DNA from: Onthophagus taurus
Taxonomy: Eukaryota; Arthropoda; Insecta; Coleoptera; Scarabaeidae
Assembly (NCBI RefSeq): GCF_036711975.1
Contig: NC_091970.1
Span: 3,851,501-3,915,500 of the forward strand
DNA: 64,000 bases
Direction: 5' to 3'
In this document: one piece after another, positions 54,195 to 64,000 of the stretch
Numbering within the stretch: position 1 is the first letter of the stretch
How the letters are laid out: each line of letters starts with the position of its first letter
The notes under the pieces: model-generated
Told to the model about the DNA's origin: nothing
Seen by the model: the letters and a program-made list of their open reading frames with translations, nothing else
The model's database searches: none
Translations under genes and position numbers: made by a program

Positions 54195-54318
54195 CGCCAT
54201 CTACATCGATTCAATTTATGTGAGAGAGAAAATACCATACGAAGTTTAGATTAGTTAAACAAGGATAGATAGGAGTGCCACTTTTATTAGCCGGAGTCCG
54301 GCCTCTGTATACTCTGTG
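54195..54318 (-). repeat. Right terminal inverted repeat of P-like element
   Basis: Reverse complement of the left TIR with scattered substitutions; ends GGCCTCTGTATACTCTGTG, followed directly by CTCAAATT at 54319-54326. Confidence 0.85.
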
Positions 54319-54370
54319 CTCAAATTATATTAAATTTTAATTCAAGGACAATTCTAACCTCAATTATTAT

Positions 54371-54540
54371 TACCAATTTATATTTGTGATATGTGTAATG
54401 AAAAATAAGTTGCAACAAGTTCTAAAACTACATCTTTATAAGATTGGGTGAAATATAACTTGGAATACCTAAAAGGGATAATAAAAATACACATAACCTC
54501 AAAAAAAAAATTTTTAAGTTACTTCATAAATTAACTTAAG
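54371..54540 (-). pseudogene. Decayed copy of a DGK-epsilon exon/intron segment
   Basis: Bases 54371-54540 align with about 55131-55315 of the functional gene, spanning part of exon 6, the intron and the start of exon 5. Shared landmarks are TTCTAAAAC..CATCTTTATAAGATTG, a GAATACCTAAAA-like acceptor region, and ACT(T/C)CATAAATTAACT. Substitutions and indels destroy the frame. Confidence 0.75.
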
Positions 54541-54890
54541 AAAATACGAATTTAATCGTTGAATTATGGAATATTAGAACCGTATCAGGAAATATAGTTA
54601 AAATAAATACTTAGAAAGCATTGGATTAAAAAAAATTAATTTTATATCACCAAATTATTTAAAGTTTTAAATTAAGCATTTAAAAAGAAACAATTTAAAC
54701 TACTACAAATCGCATTCGATTAAGATGCTAAAAGTCCAGTTTTGATCCAGTTTTAATAAAAAAGAAATAGTGGAGGAATAAAATTAAAAAAATTAATTTT
54801 TTGGTTATGTTTTTAATTCTCAATACTTAATAATTAACTATAAAATAGTGTTTAAGTAGATATTTATATGAATAAATAAGTAAATAATAC
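54541..54890 (+). pseudogene. Decayed copy of the IFT140 3' end
   Basis: ATTATGGAA.AT...ACCGTATC, GTATAGGATT-like, TTTATATCACC and AAACAATTT match IFT140 49970-50210. After an internal deletion of about 1 kb, GAAATAGTGGAGGAATAA and the following 3' UTR (GTTTAAGTAGATATTTATATGAATA) match 51245-51345. The frame is lost. Confidence 0.8.
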
Positions 54891-54943
54891 TGTGATATTT
54901 CAATACAAAGCGTTAAAAATTATTGGAAAATACATACTTATAT

Positions 54944-56903
54944 TTATTTGGTTTTATTAACGAGAACTGTCGCTTGATCGACTAAGGATATCTTAAAAAC
55001 AGCAGGCATCTGCTCCCAAGGTTCCCCATCAACTTGAACTGGAGCTTTCGATTTTAAACGAATCTAAATCACATATATTAATTATTAATATTAAAAAAAT
55101 TAATTCTAACCTCAACAATTTTAGCTTGCCCAATTTTATGGGGAGTTGATAAACCAACTTGTAACTGAGCTATATGGAATGAAGAATAAATTCCGACAAC
55201 TTCTAAAACCCCATCTTTATAAGATTGTGGTGAAACATCGCTTAGCATACCTAAAAAAGTAATAAAAATTAACCTAACCTAAAAATTTTTTTTTAATTAC
55301 TCCATAAATTAACTCCTGCGCCCCAAGATTGGATATTAAGCACGACAATTGATTCTAATTCCGGTAATTGCACCAATTTTCCGTCTAAATACAAATCGAC
55401 GCGGTTTTCTATGTTTCGACAATCAGCAGCTACGACTTGTTGAGTTCCAAAGCAAAGATACAACAATTTATTAAAAATTCGATTGCTGAATAAATAAAAT
55501 TTGCTATCTCGGGTTCTATGGAAATCCAAAGCGACCTGGGCGTCGACTCCCACGCTGAAATAGTTATACATGTAAGCGGATTTTGATGGTAAACGGATTC
55601 CTAAGTGACGATATGGGGCTACTTCAACTCGCCATCTTAAAATAAAATAATTAATAATTAAAATTTTTTCTTTTTTAGTATTTACCTATCAAAAGTGTTT
55701 GTTTTTGCATTAGCAATATCTTTCATAATCTTTTCGGTATCAATTTCTGATGAAAGTTGTTTTCCCCAACCTAAAACTCTAGAAAGATCATTTCCAGTGC
55801 CTAAGGGAAGTATGCAAACAACAGGCTGAGGTTCCAAATCCATTCTGTGTATAGAAGATAATAACCATGATACAGTTCCATCACCCCCAGCAACTAATAA
55901 CCGAATTGGTTTGGGTGCCACTAAAATACTCCATTGTAAAGCGGCAGCTGGGGGGCGTTCTGCAAGATCTAAAACTTGGGCCGGATTCAATATTTTGCGA
56001 AATTCAGATAAAACTGCATCTCCGTCATTATTTCCTGATTTACGATTAGCTATAAAATGTATCAATTAAAATTTAAGACGAATTTATTAAATTTTCTTGA
56101 TTTATCACCAACTACAATTAATGGGAACCAATTTTTCCACCCAGGATCTTTAACTCCCCTCAATAATAAGTGTCGGTGAATACTGCTTTTCATCCGAGCC
56201 ACCTGGACACACCACGGGGGTACAATCATGTTTTGAAATGGGCCAAAATCACATTCTTGCGAAATATTTTTAAAACAACTTGTATGAACGGTTCTTTGAC
56301 ACCAACAACATTGATAATCGACCAATCCGGGTTCCATCGAACAATCTTCGTTACAAACGGAACAGACTGCACCCAACGATAAATTTCCTTAAAATAAATT
56401 TAAAACAATTAAGTTAAATGTTGTGTTGATTTATTTACCTTTAACCCAATGATGTAAATGCACATCATTTTTGCTGGTTATAACTTTACATAAAAGCTGT
56501 TTATTAGCTTGCTTAATACAATCAGTATCCGAACAAACTCCGCAACAATCACAATAAACACCAATACCATTTAAAAGCAACGATTCGCATATCGAACAAT
56601 ACCAAGCCTTGGGATTTAAGAAATGCAATAAAAAAGAATTTGACATCAATTCCAAATTACCTTTGATGAAACATTTATAGGTTTCCAATTATGATTTTTA
56701 GTTGCGTCTCTAATTGGTACATTAATATCGTTACCACTAAACCATTTAAAGAAGTAATAGCTGATTACACAAATGAGAAATGTTGAGAAAACGGGTACGA
56801 ATACGCCCCCGTTTGGTACAAAAGTCCCCCCTGTCCACATTATAGCGTTCGGCAGAGGTAATCGTGCCTTATTATTGAATGACCTGGAGGCGGTAAATAA
56901 CAT
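54944..56903 (-). CDS. Dgkepsilon: Diacylglycerol kinase epsilon
   Basis: Predicted complement(join(54944..55063, 55111..55250, 55301..55635, 55686..56049, 56109..56387, 56439..56607, 56661..56903)), 549 aa. It phosphorylates diacylglycerol to phosphatidic acid at ER/plasma membranes. N-terminal TM helix (FVPVFSTFLICVISYYFF), two C1 domains (AWYCSICESLLLNGIGVYCD... and GAVCSVCNEDCSM...CQRTVHTSC), catalytic domain with ANRKSGNNDGDAVL, GGDGTVSWLL and PLGTGNDLSRVLGWG, and accessory domain (NYFSVGVDAQVALDFH; PVQVDGEPWEQMP). The single TM plus two C1 layout is specific to epsilon. All seven exons join in phase. Met at 56903 or 56840 could be the start; the second leaves a shorter head. It is divergent from VPS18. 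Confidence 0.94.
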
Positions 56904-57481
56904 CGGAAGCGGTCATTGCAAAATTACGGTTTATTTATGGGTTAATAAACAGATTTTTTAGTTTAAGGAGTTGGATGTTATCTAAAACGGGTATCGTCTG
57001 TAAAAACATCTTTAATTTTGAATGTTTACAAATTTTGACGTTTCGGTAAAAAAAAATAAATGTCAAGTAATCATTACTACCAACTAATTTTAGAATAATA
57101 AATATATATTTGTAATTTTTTATAATACATTGTTCTGTATTATTAATTAAACCGATTGGTTGAATTAATTTATTCATTTTATTAAAATTTAAAAAACTAA
57201 TTGGTAAGACAACTATAACAACTATAAAAATTAAATATCCTTATATTTTTAAATAAAAAAAAAATTAAGTAAAAACGAACTAACACCCTTTTTTATAGAT
57301 ATATATTAATTTAGTTTCGATTTATTATTGTAAACTTGTTTATTAAATTTAATCAACTTAAATTTCGTGATTGATTCTGTTAAAGTGCCATCTATCGAGA
57401 AAAGAAAGATACCATATCTTTCGCTTTGACTGTGCTTTAACGTTTCTGTCAAGACAGGTTAAAATAAAACAAACAACAAAA
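56904..57481. other. Bidirectional promoter region, DGK-epsilon (-) / VPS18 (+)
   Basis: AT-rich. A CTCF-like variant, GTGCCATCTATCGAG, lies at 57386-57400, about 85 bp before the VPS18 ATG. No gene. Confidence 0.45.
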
Positions 57482-60400
57482 ATGACTTCAATGTTCGATC
57501 AATTCGAGGAGCCCCAATCTCAAGATTTTAAATATGAATCAATTTCAGCGGCAGAATTGGTGATTATAATATATCCCCTTACATTAAAATCTACACTTTC
57601 TCTTTTAGAACGCATTGGGTTACATTCAAATGAGGATTGAGCCAGACGCCCCAATTTTCCAAAAAACCAAGAAAAACCTTTCAATACCCGATAAAGTGAG
57701 TCATGTTGCAGTGGGAAATAAATTTTTATATATTGCAATGACGGCGAGTGGAACTTTATTGAGAATTAACTTAGCTAATAGCCAACAAGAAGAGATATCG
57801 TTGACTCGACATTTAACTGGAAATACCCTTTCAAATTTGTTTCTAGACCCAACTGGAAATCATTTATTTTTGATGTTTATGCCAAATACTCCAACAGATA
57901 GTTCTGAGATGTATTATTTATCAAAAAAATCGAATAAATTAAAGAATACCACGAAATTTCGAGGTTATAAAGTCACCGCAGTTGCTTGGAATCCTTATAA
58001 TGAGTCGGAAATGAGTACGGGTCCTATTTTATTAGGAACTTCGATGGGATTAATTTTTGAAACCGAGTTAGTTTTGGAAGGGGAGAAATTTTTTACTTCT
58101 GGATTTTCATCGGGTATTGAACAATATTGGAGGCAGGTACGATTGTTTAATATTAAAGTTTTTACGTGTTTATTTCATTCTTATTTAAATTAAGCTGCCT
58201 AATTATTTGCCGTTATACGGTAATAAAGAAACGGACGGTTTGGTAAATTTATTTATTTTAGTTACAATAATAAAATAATTCTTTTTTGAATTAGGTTTTC
58301 GATATTGGTCGAGGAACCCTCACCCCAATTTCCGGATTATATTTTTATCAAATCCCATCGATGGATAAATATTTCATATTAGCAGCTACACCTCAACGAT
58401 TATATTATTTCGATGGAAAAGTCAACAAATCCGAGCGGCCCCTTTTACAACAAGTTTTTAATAAATACTTGAACGTACCCGAAGACGAAACTTGTTTTTT
58501 CACCGAATCTAATTTAAAATATTCCCGATTACGATTATGGGGCGACTCGGTGAAGGAAACTCCGATAACTTACGTTTGGATGACTGAAATGGGCCTAAGA
58601 TACGGAAAAGTATAATTTAATTCTTATAACCTCAAAAAAAATTTGACAGTTCGAAATTCTAACCTAACTTTTTTTTATTTTTAGATTTCGCCGTTTTTTT
58701 CAAACGATTCAAAGAAACCAATAAAAGAAATCATCAAAAAACATTCCGATTTCATTAATTTCCCAAAACCAGCTTACGATAATTTATCACAAACAACGGT
58801 GCCTCCATTTAATTTAATAACGACTCAATTTCATGCTTTAATTGCTTACAATGATTCAATAAAAGGGATGTCTTTGTTGAGTAAAGAGCTCGTTTATGAG
58901 GATAATTATAACGAGGCGTTTGGGAAATTGATAAACATTGTGCAAGATCAAGCAACGGGGAACATTTGGGCGATTACGGAACACCAATTATTTAAGTTTA
59001 TAATTACTAAAGAAGAACGACATGTTTGGCAATTTTATTGTGACCAAAAAGAGTTTGATTTGGCGAAAAAGTTCACTAAAAATAACGAAGTTCATTATAA
59101 TCGTGTGTTAATAAAGGAAGCAGAGATGCTGTTCCATGAAAAGAAATTCGTTGAAAGTGCTCAATGTTACTCGGAAACTCAATCGAGTTTCGAAGAGATT
59201 TGTTTAAAATTTTTCCAAGCCGAACAATTGGAGGCGTTAAAAGTTTTTTTGTGTAAAAAATTAGATAAATTAACGATGCACGATCAAGCTCAAATAACGA
59301 TGATTGTTTTGGTAGTTATCGAGTTATTTTTGGAAGAATTAGAAGCGATGCGATTAAAAGGAGAAGAAAAAAAGAACGTTTATCACGATTTACAAAAACA
59401 GTTTGAGTCGTTTTTGGCTTTAAAACAAGTTTCCGAGTGCATTAAAACGAATAAGTCATCAATTTATAATTTAATATCGAGTCATGGTGATCGAGATAAT
59501 TTAAAAAAACTTACGATTGTTAATAAGGATTTTGAACAATTAATTAAGCAAAATATTTATAATAACGATTTTTACGAAGCTTTAAACGTTTTAAAAGGAC
59601 AAAATAATCGCGAACTTTATTACCAATTTACTCCAATTTTAATCCAAGAAGTTCCAGCACCAACCGTAAAAGCCTTAATCGACCAAGGACGCAATTTAAT
59701 CCCCATAAAATTACTCCCAGCTTTCGTCAGCTGCCAAGAATATCAATACACCCACATTATTCGTTATTTAGAATTTTGTAAGGATATTTTAAAAACCAAT
59801 GAAAAAGCTTTACACAATTTATTATTATCGTTATATTCTAAATACGACCCGGATAAATTAATAACTTATTTGGAATCACAAGGAAATAATTCAATGTTGG
59901 TCCAATATGATGTTTATTTTGCGTTGAGGTTATGTCAAGAAAATCCGAACTTAAAGGCAGCTTGTGTTAAGTTATCCGCACTTTTGGGGATGTGGGAGTC
60001 GGCCGTTGATTTAGCGTTAACCATCGATGTCGATAAAGCCAAAGAAATCGCTAATATGGCACCGGAAAATGATGCGGAATTAAGAAAAAAGTTGTGGTTA
60101 AGTATCGCCGAGCATGTCATCAAATCAAAAGAAAACGATGTTATTGATAATAATACACCATCGAAAGACGTTGAAAAGGCCATGAAATTATTACAAGAAT
60201 GCGAATTATTACGAATCGAGGATATTTTACCGTATTTTTCAGATTTTGATACAATCGATCATTTTCGTAGTGCTATTTGTAATTCTTTGAAGGTTAGTTT
60301 TTGTATTAGCTAACTTCACTTTGTTTCGATTTTTTATTTTCGCCACTAGATGGCGCGTTTTTCGATCTAAATTTATTAATTAAATATTTATTTTTAGGAA

Positions 60401-60874
60401 TATAATCAACAAATTCAAGATTTAAAAGATGAAATGGACGAAGCTACAAAAGCGGCTGAATCGATTCGCGAACAAATCCAATCTTTCCGTAATGGTTATA
60501 CGATTATAAACCATCGAGATGTGTGTGACGTTTGTGAAAAAACTTTGATGATGAGAGCTTTTTATGCGTTTCCGTGTCAACATCGTTTCCACACTGATTG
60601 TCTCCTTAAGGAATTGACACCACATTTAGGACCGGCCAGAAAAAATAAGCTATCTGATTTACATAAGCAATTAAACGCGATCAATAACACCCAAACTTTT
60701 GATAATATCAGTACTGGCTCGAGTGGGATTTCGCGAAAAGACGTTTTAAAAGCTGATATCGATAACATTATAGCTTCTGAGTGTCTTTATTGTGGTGAAA
60801 ATATGATTAGAAATATTGATATGCCATTCTTTGATGACAACGAATTCGACAGAATTATTAAAGAATGGGAATAA
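57482..60874 (+). CDS. dor: VPS18 (deep orange), HOPS/CORVET core subunit
   Basis: Predicted join(57482..57559, 57609..58136, 58295..58609, 58685..60292, 60398..60874), 1001 aa, all introns phase 0. VPS18 is a core of the HOPS and CORVET tethers for endosome-lysosome fusion; the fly gene is deep orange. N-terminal propeller (VSHVAVGNKFLYIAMTASGT; TAVAWNPYNES; LRLWGDSVKETPITYVWMTE), clathrin-heavy-chain-like helical repeats (RHVWQFYCDQKEFDLAKKFT; LITYLESQGNNSMLVQYDVY; ALRLCQENPNLKAACVKLSA), a coiled coil, and a C-terminal RING-H2 (CDVCEKTLMMRAFYAFPCQH through CLYCGENMI). AATAAA at 60888-60893. Intron 4 contains the best CTCF-like site of the window. Confidence 0.95.
60343..60356 (+). promoter_or_regulatory. 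Full-length CTCF-like site
   Basis: CCACTAGATGGCGC matches all 14 positions of the CTCF consensus CCASYAGRKGGCRS. It lies inside intron 4 of VPS18. Confidence 0.5.
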
Positions 60875-61164
60875 TAATTATGTAATTAATAAAACACTTA
60901 TTTAGATCGTTTTATTTTATTTGAAGATAACACTCCATATACTTTTTATTGTAAAAAATAAGATTAATTTCAAAAAAGGCAGTTTTTTGTCAGACTTTGA
61001 ATACTCGGTTTTGTTCTTTTTTGGTGGTGTGACTAGTTTTAAACTTAAAACGGCGAATTCATCCCTAATTTTGTACCAAAATCCAGTCTTGCACGCCTTT
61101 GATAGCGCAAATTAACCCTGAAAGCGATAAAAAGTTTTAATCGAGAAAACATAACCTAAAAAAA

Positions 61165-64000
61165 TTACTTTATTTCGTGTTTTTTGATAACCTCGTTTAA
61201 AACTAAGGTTAAAACCGGCGATAAACAACCAAATATTAAAAAACCATGCATTGGGTTGAACCCCAAAGTCTCTGGGAGATCCCCATAAATTGTAAACATA
61301 TTTATAGCCGAATAAATTAATTGGAAAATAGTTCTAAAAAAATTAATTAAATCAATTGAAGAATTTCTTTTGCTTAATTTTACATTATTATAACTGCTCC
61401 TGTCCAAATTAAGTTATGATAAGGTTTCTTTTTAATAAATAAGTGTTGTCGGAAAACAAATCCAGCTGAAATAGGAACTAAAAAATATTAAACATTAATT
61501 ACGTTAAGATAAGGTATTAATAACCAACCTAAATGTAAAACGATGAGTATTAAACTCACATTTTGAGCTTGAATTATTAAAGGGCCAAACTCAAAATCGC
61601 TGTGAATCACAGGGAAAGTTGAATTAGCGTCAAAATGTGGCAAGTAAAACCAAAGACACGTACAATTCTGTATGAAACAGAAATTGTTGCAATTAGTGGC
61701 CACCGTGGCCGCGTAAGTTAAGATAACTATCACAATAAGTAACGTAAATTTACTTCCATAACACCACAAAGCAAAAATAACCACCTAAAAAAGAAAACAA
61801 TACAACATAATCTTAATATATATTTTTTATTTAACTCACATCTTTATTAAAAGCGATTTGATTTTTAGGTTGCGGTTTCTTCATTATATCTTTATCGAAA
61901 GGTGATGCCATTAAACTGACACTTAACAGTGGTACAACGAAGCAAACAAGCCATAAAACTTGCCCGGGCGTTAAAAGAGCCGGCAACATAAAAACGTTGG
62001 TTAAAAGTTGGACAAAACTAATCGTAACGGAACAACACAACCAGAATTGAACGCAATTCCATAAATTTGAAACGAAATGTCGTGATTCCCGGATTAATTG
62101 GTGAATCGGAATCGGTTGTTGTTCGCGTTTCATCGATAAAGAACAAGCGATCGAATTTAATTTTCGCGATAAATCAATCGGTGATGGGACATCTTTCGGA
62201 AGATTTTTTAAATCATACGGAGTGAGTTTTTGACATACTTGAGGGTATAAAGGTTCAACCGAGATGCTAAAAAAAATGGTATTAATTAAAATTAATTTGA
62301 GATGGGTTAATTACCTTGCATCAGCCTGCATAAAAATTCCCATATTTTCATTGCTAGCAGATGAGCCGATTACACAAACAACTTCATCGTAATCTTGCAT
62401 AATTTGAAGCATCTCTCGTGTTACGGAAGCTGTACAATCGGTAAATAAAGATACTAATAAAGGAACGTTGTCTACTTTTTCAATGTGAGGACGTATTTTA
62501 TCAATTCCTCTTGGTAATTTTGCCTAAAAATAAAAATTAATTAAAAAAATATATAAAAAAGATGATTTGAGGTTATGTTTTTGACATAACCTCAAATTTT
62601 TTTAGGTTAATTTTAATTATTTATTAGGAATTAATTTAACTAACCCTATTTGACATATCAAAATTAATTGGGGCACTATGTTCGCTACTATCATTAGTTA
62701 AATGGCTCATTGATTGCCAATCGTGTGGATTTCCTGGATCATGAACACTCTCGTTGCTATTGCACTTATCTTCTTGTCTCAACATCGGAATAATTTCATT
62801 TTCAAATTTAACAACCGTATAATCCGTATTGATAGCTGATGGAGCTGAGAAACTCATCGCTCGAGAAGCTCCGAGGTTGCTAAAAAAATAAATTCACCTC
62901 AAAAATCTCACTTTTTCGTTAAAATTAATTAAAAACATTTAACAAAAAACGAAGCAATCTTCTACAGCAAGCATTCAAAGTAGTACTCCATTCCACCACA
63001 ATTTTTTTTGCCAAAATCTACAATTTTTTCTGTAATAATTTTTTGTGCTTATTTTTTTTGGGTACCTAAGTTTGGTTGAATGAGTCGGTGACCCAAGAGT
63101 GGTGTGAAGTCTTCGGGCGCTTTGAGAGATGCGACGTTTTTCACACATGTAACCGGTGCCTCTTCTAACGGCGACCAATGAAGCATCCGGAAGTCTTTAT
63201 TTTGCGTAACAATACATACAACAGAGAAAGAGTAGAGAAACAAAACAAACAGAAACACAAAAAAGATTTTAGGTTAGCAATTTAATCCATAAAATTCATT
63301 CAAAACATTAAATACACATTTATTAACCCTAACGTTATTATTTCTCACCTAATTCTATCGCTTAATAATGAAATATGGCAATTCCAACCACTCTCCAACC
63401 CCATTTTTTCGCTAAAAACCCTCGATCTAAGCTCATTTTCTTTACTAAAATGAACGAATCGTATACAAGCACGTTCTAATTGCTCAATTAATTGGACCAT
63501 ATCCGATTGTGCTTGATATTGCATGGTGACCATACCAATAAAAACTTGGTTGCATTGCATATCGAAGCAACTCTCCGCATCACACGCTTCCAAAGAAGGG
63601 CTATCATTGTACAACAAGGAATCCGTGCTATAAAATTGAGCTAATGGCGTTTTTATTTTCGGCTCTAACACGTTTTTACTGCAATCCCAATGAACAGGAG
63701 TAGGGCTTCTATGAGTTCTGTATAAATGACGACTATCGCTTGGTAATTCCAAATAAACTTCACTTAATTTATTACTAACTCCTTTAGAAAGTGGTCTAAA
63801 ACGGAAAAAATATTATTTTGATGTTAGTCAATTTAATGTCATTTTAAAAAAAACTTGCCTGTAAGCAAAAGCTGTACAATAAGCTGTTAAACTACTTCGT
63901 TGATAAAAATCTTGTATTTTTTTTCGATCCGCCGGCGTTAAGGGGCATAAATCGTAGCCGTCCCAAAAGTCCACGCACGAATCCAAAATGATATCGGCCG
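61165..64000 (-). CDS. TMEM94-like P-type ATPase-related membrane protein (C-terminal part)
   Basis: Predicted complement of exons 61165..61333, 61384..61477, 61529..61784, 61840..62266, 62315..62523, 62645..62879, probably 63066..63164, 63349..63795 and 63859..64000+ (continues past the right edge). Diagnostic TMEM94 blocks are DFYQRSSLTAYCTAFAYR, GMVTMQYQAQSDMVQLIEQL, ESGWNCHISL, SNRAKLPRGI, NVPLLVSLFTDCTASVTREM and ending LTLVLNEVIKKHEIK. Hydrophobic segments at the C-terminus match the family's final TM bundle. TMEM94 is a P-type ATPase-related ER protein, reported as a Mg2+ transporter in mammals; the fly relative is an essential gene. The intron at 63796-63858 uses a GC donor (CAG/GCAAGT). 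Convergent with VPS18. Confidence 0.88.
63066..63164 (-). other. Probable 99-nt cassette exon of the TMEM94-like gene
   Basis: Acceptor CGCCGTTAG, donor GTACCC; phase 2 in and phase 2 out. The 33 residues (RGTGYMCEKRRISQSARRLH then TTLGSPTHSTKL) fit the Ser-rich linker between NCHISLLSDRI and SNLGASRAMSFS. Skipping it keeps the frame, so it may be alternative. Acceptor context is only moderate. Confidence 0.55.

Larger units (their letters stand above)
51361..54318 (+). mobile_element. P-element-superfamily DNA transposon, 2958 bp, degenerate
   Basis: It is bounded by identical 8-bp duplications (CTCAAATT). The terminal inverted repeats start CACAGAGTATACAGAGGCCG, extend about 124 nt (51361-51484 and 54195-54318) and differ only at scattered positions. 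Inside is a plus-strand gene beginning with a THAP zinc-binding domain followed by a coiled coil, the N-terminal layout of P transposases. No intact catalytic region follows, so this copy looks non-autonomous. Subterminal repeats (51507-51605) and three 91-bp tandem repeats (about 53395-53670) occupy the interior. It inserted about 40 bp past the IFT140 poly(A) signal. Family assignment rests on THAP plus 8-bp duplication plus TIRs; the closest named family is unknown. Confidence 0.88.

Noticed and set aside
1-64000. tRNA genes, rRNA, CRISPR arrays, bacterial operons
   Set aside because: Scanned by eye for B-box-like GTTCRANYC within cloverleaf context, regular short direct repeats with spacers, and Shine-Dalgarno-linked frames; none found. 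A tRNAscan run would be decisive.

Overview
The window is nuclear DNA of an insect, most probably a holometabolous insect with beetle-like gene architecture. It is strongly AT-rich. Genes are split by short GT-AG introns (many only 45-60 nt), AATAAA signals follow the stops, and the identifiable genes are eukaryotic: eIF3b, a GALNT-family glycosyltransferase, PCNP, crooked legs (crol), IFT140, DGK-epsilon, VPS18/deep orange and TMEM94. There is no operon, CRISPR or other prokaryotic signal. The species is inference only. Splice joins were worked out by hand from GT-AG sites and reading-frame phase.

Layout. (1) 1-13.4 kb holds six fast-evolving genes on both strands. Five carry acidic three-helix segments that look like divergent BAG domains (co-chaperone, starvin/Samui-like). 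Two neighbours start MGxxxxK/S, as N-myristoylated proteins do. (2) 13.4-21.5 kb is mostly gene-poor, with one orphan coding exon and a long hairpin-forming repeat. (3) 21.5-24.1 kb is a MINPP1-family protein whose catalytic motifs are lost and which carries low-complexity insertions. (4) 24.1-29.9 kb has a MITE-like element, two tandem small membrane-protein genes and a small unidentified gene. (5) 30.1-34.6 kb is eIF3b, with a 2.1 kb intron stuffed with mobile-element debris. (6) 35-46 kb, all minus strand: an orphan 3' exon, GALNT1-like pgant (with a pair of mutually exclusive 181-nt exons), PCNP and crol. (7) 46.7-51.3 kb is IFT140, head-to-head with crol. (8) 51361-54318 is a P-element-superfamily transposon: 8-bp target duplication, about 124-bp terminal inverted repeats and a broken THAP gene. 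(9) 54.3-54.9 kb is a decayed tandem duplication of the IFT140/DGK-epsilon 3' junction. (10) 54.9-64 kb is DGK-epsilon (-), VPS18 (+) and TMEM94 (-, running off the right edge).

How the genes relate. The identified genes are housekeeping or developmental and do not form one pathway. IFT140 (cilia), VPS18 (endolysosome), DGK-epsilon (lipid signalling), eIF3b (translation) and GALNT (O-glycosylation) are simply neighbours. The left-hand BAG-like block is the exception: shared architecture and adjacency point to local duplication and rapid divergence. A CTCF-like core, AGATGGCGC, recurs at least eleven times exactly, mostly between genes, and may mark domain or promoter boundaries.
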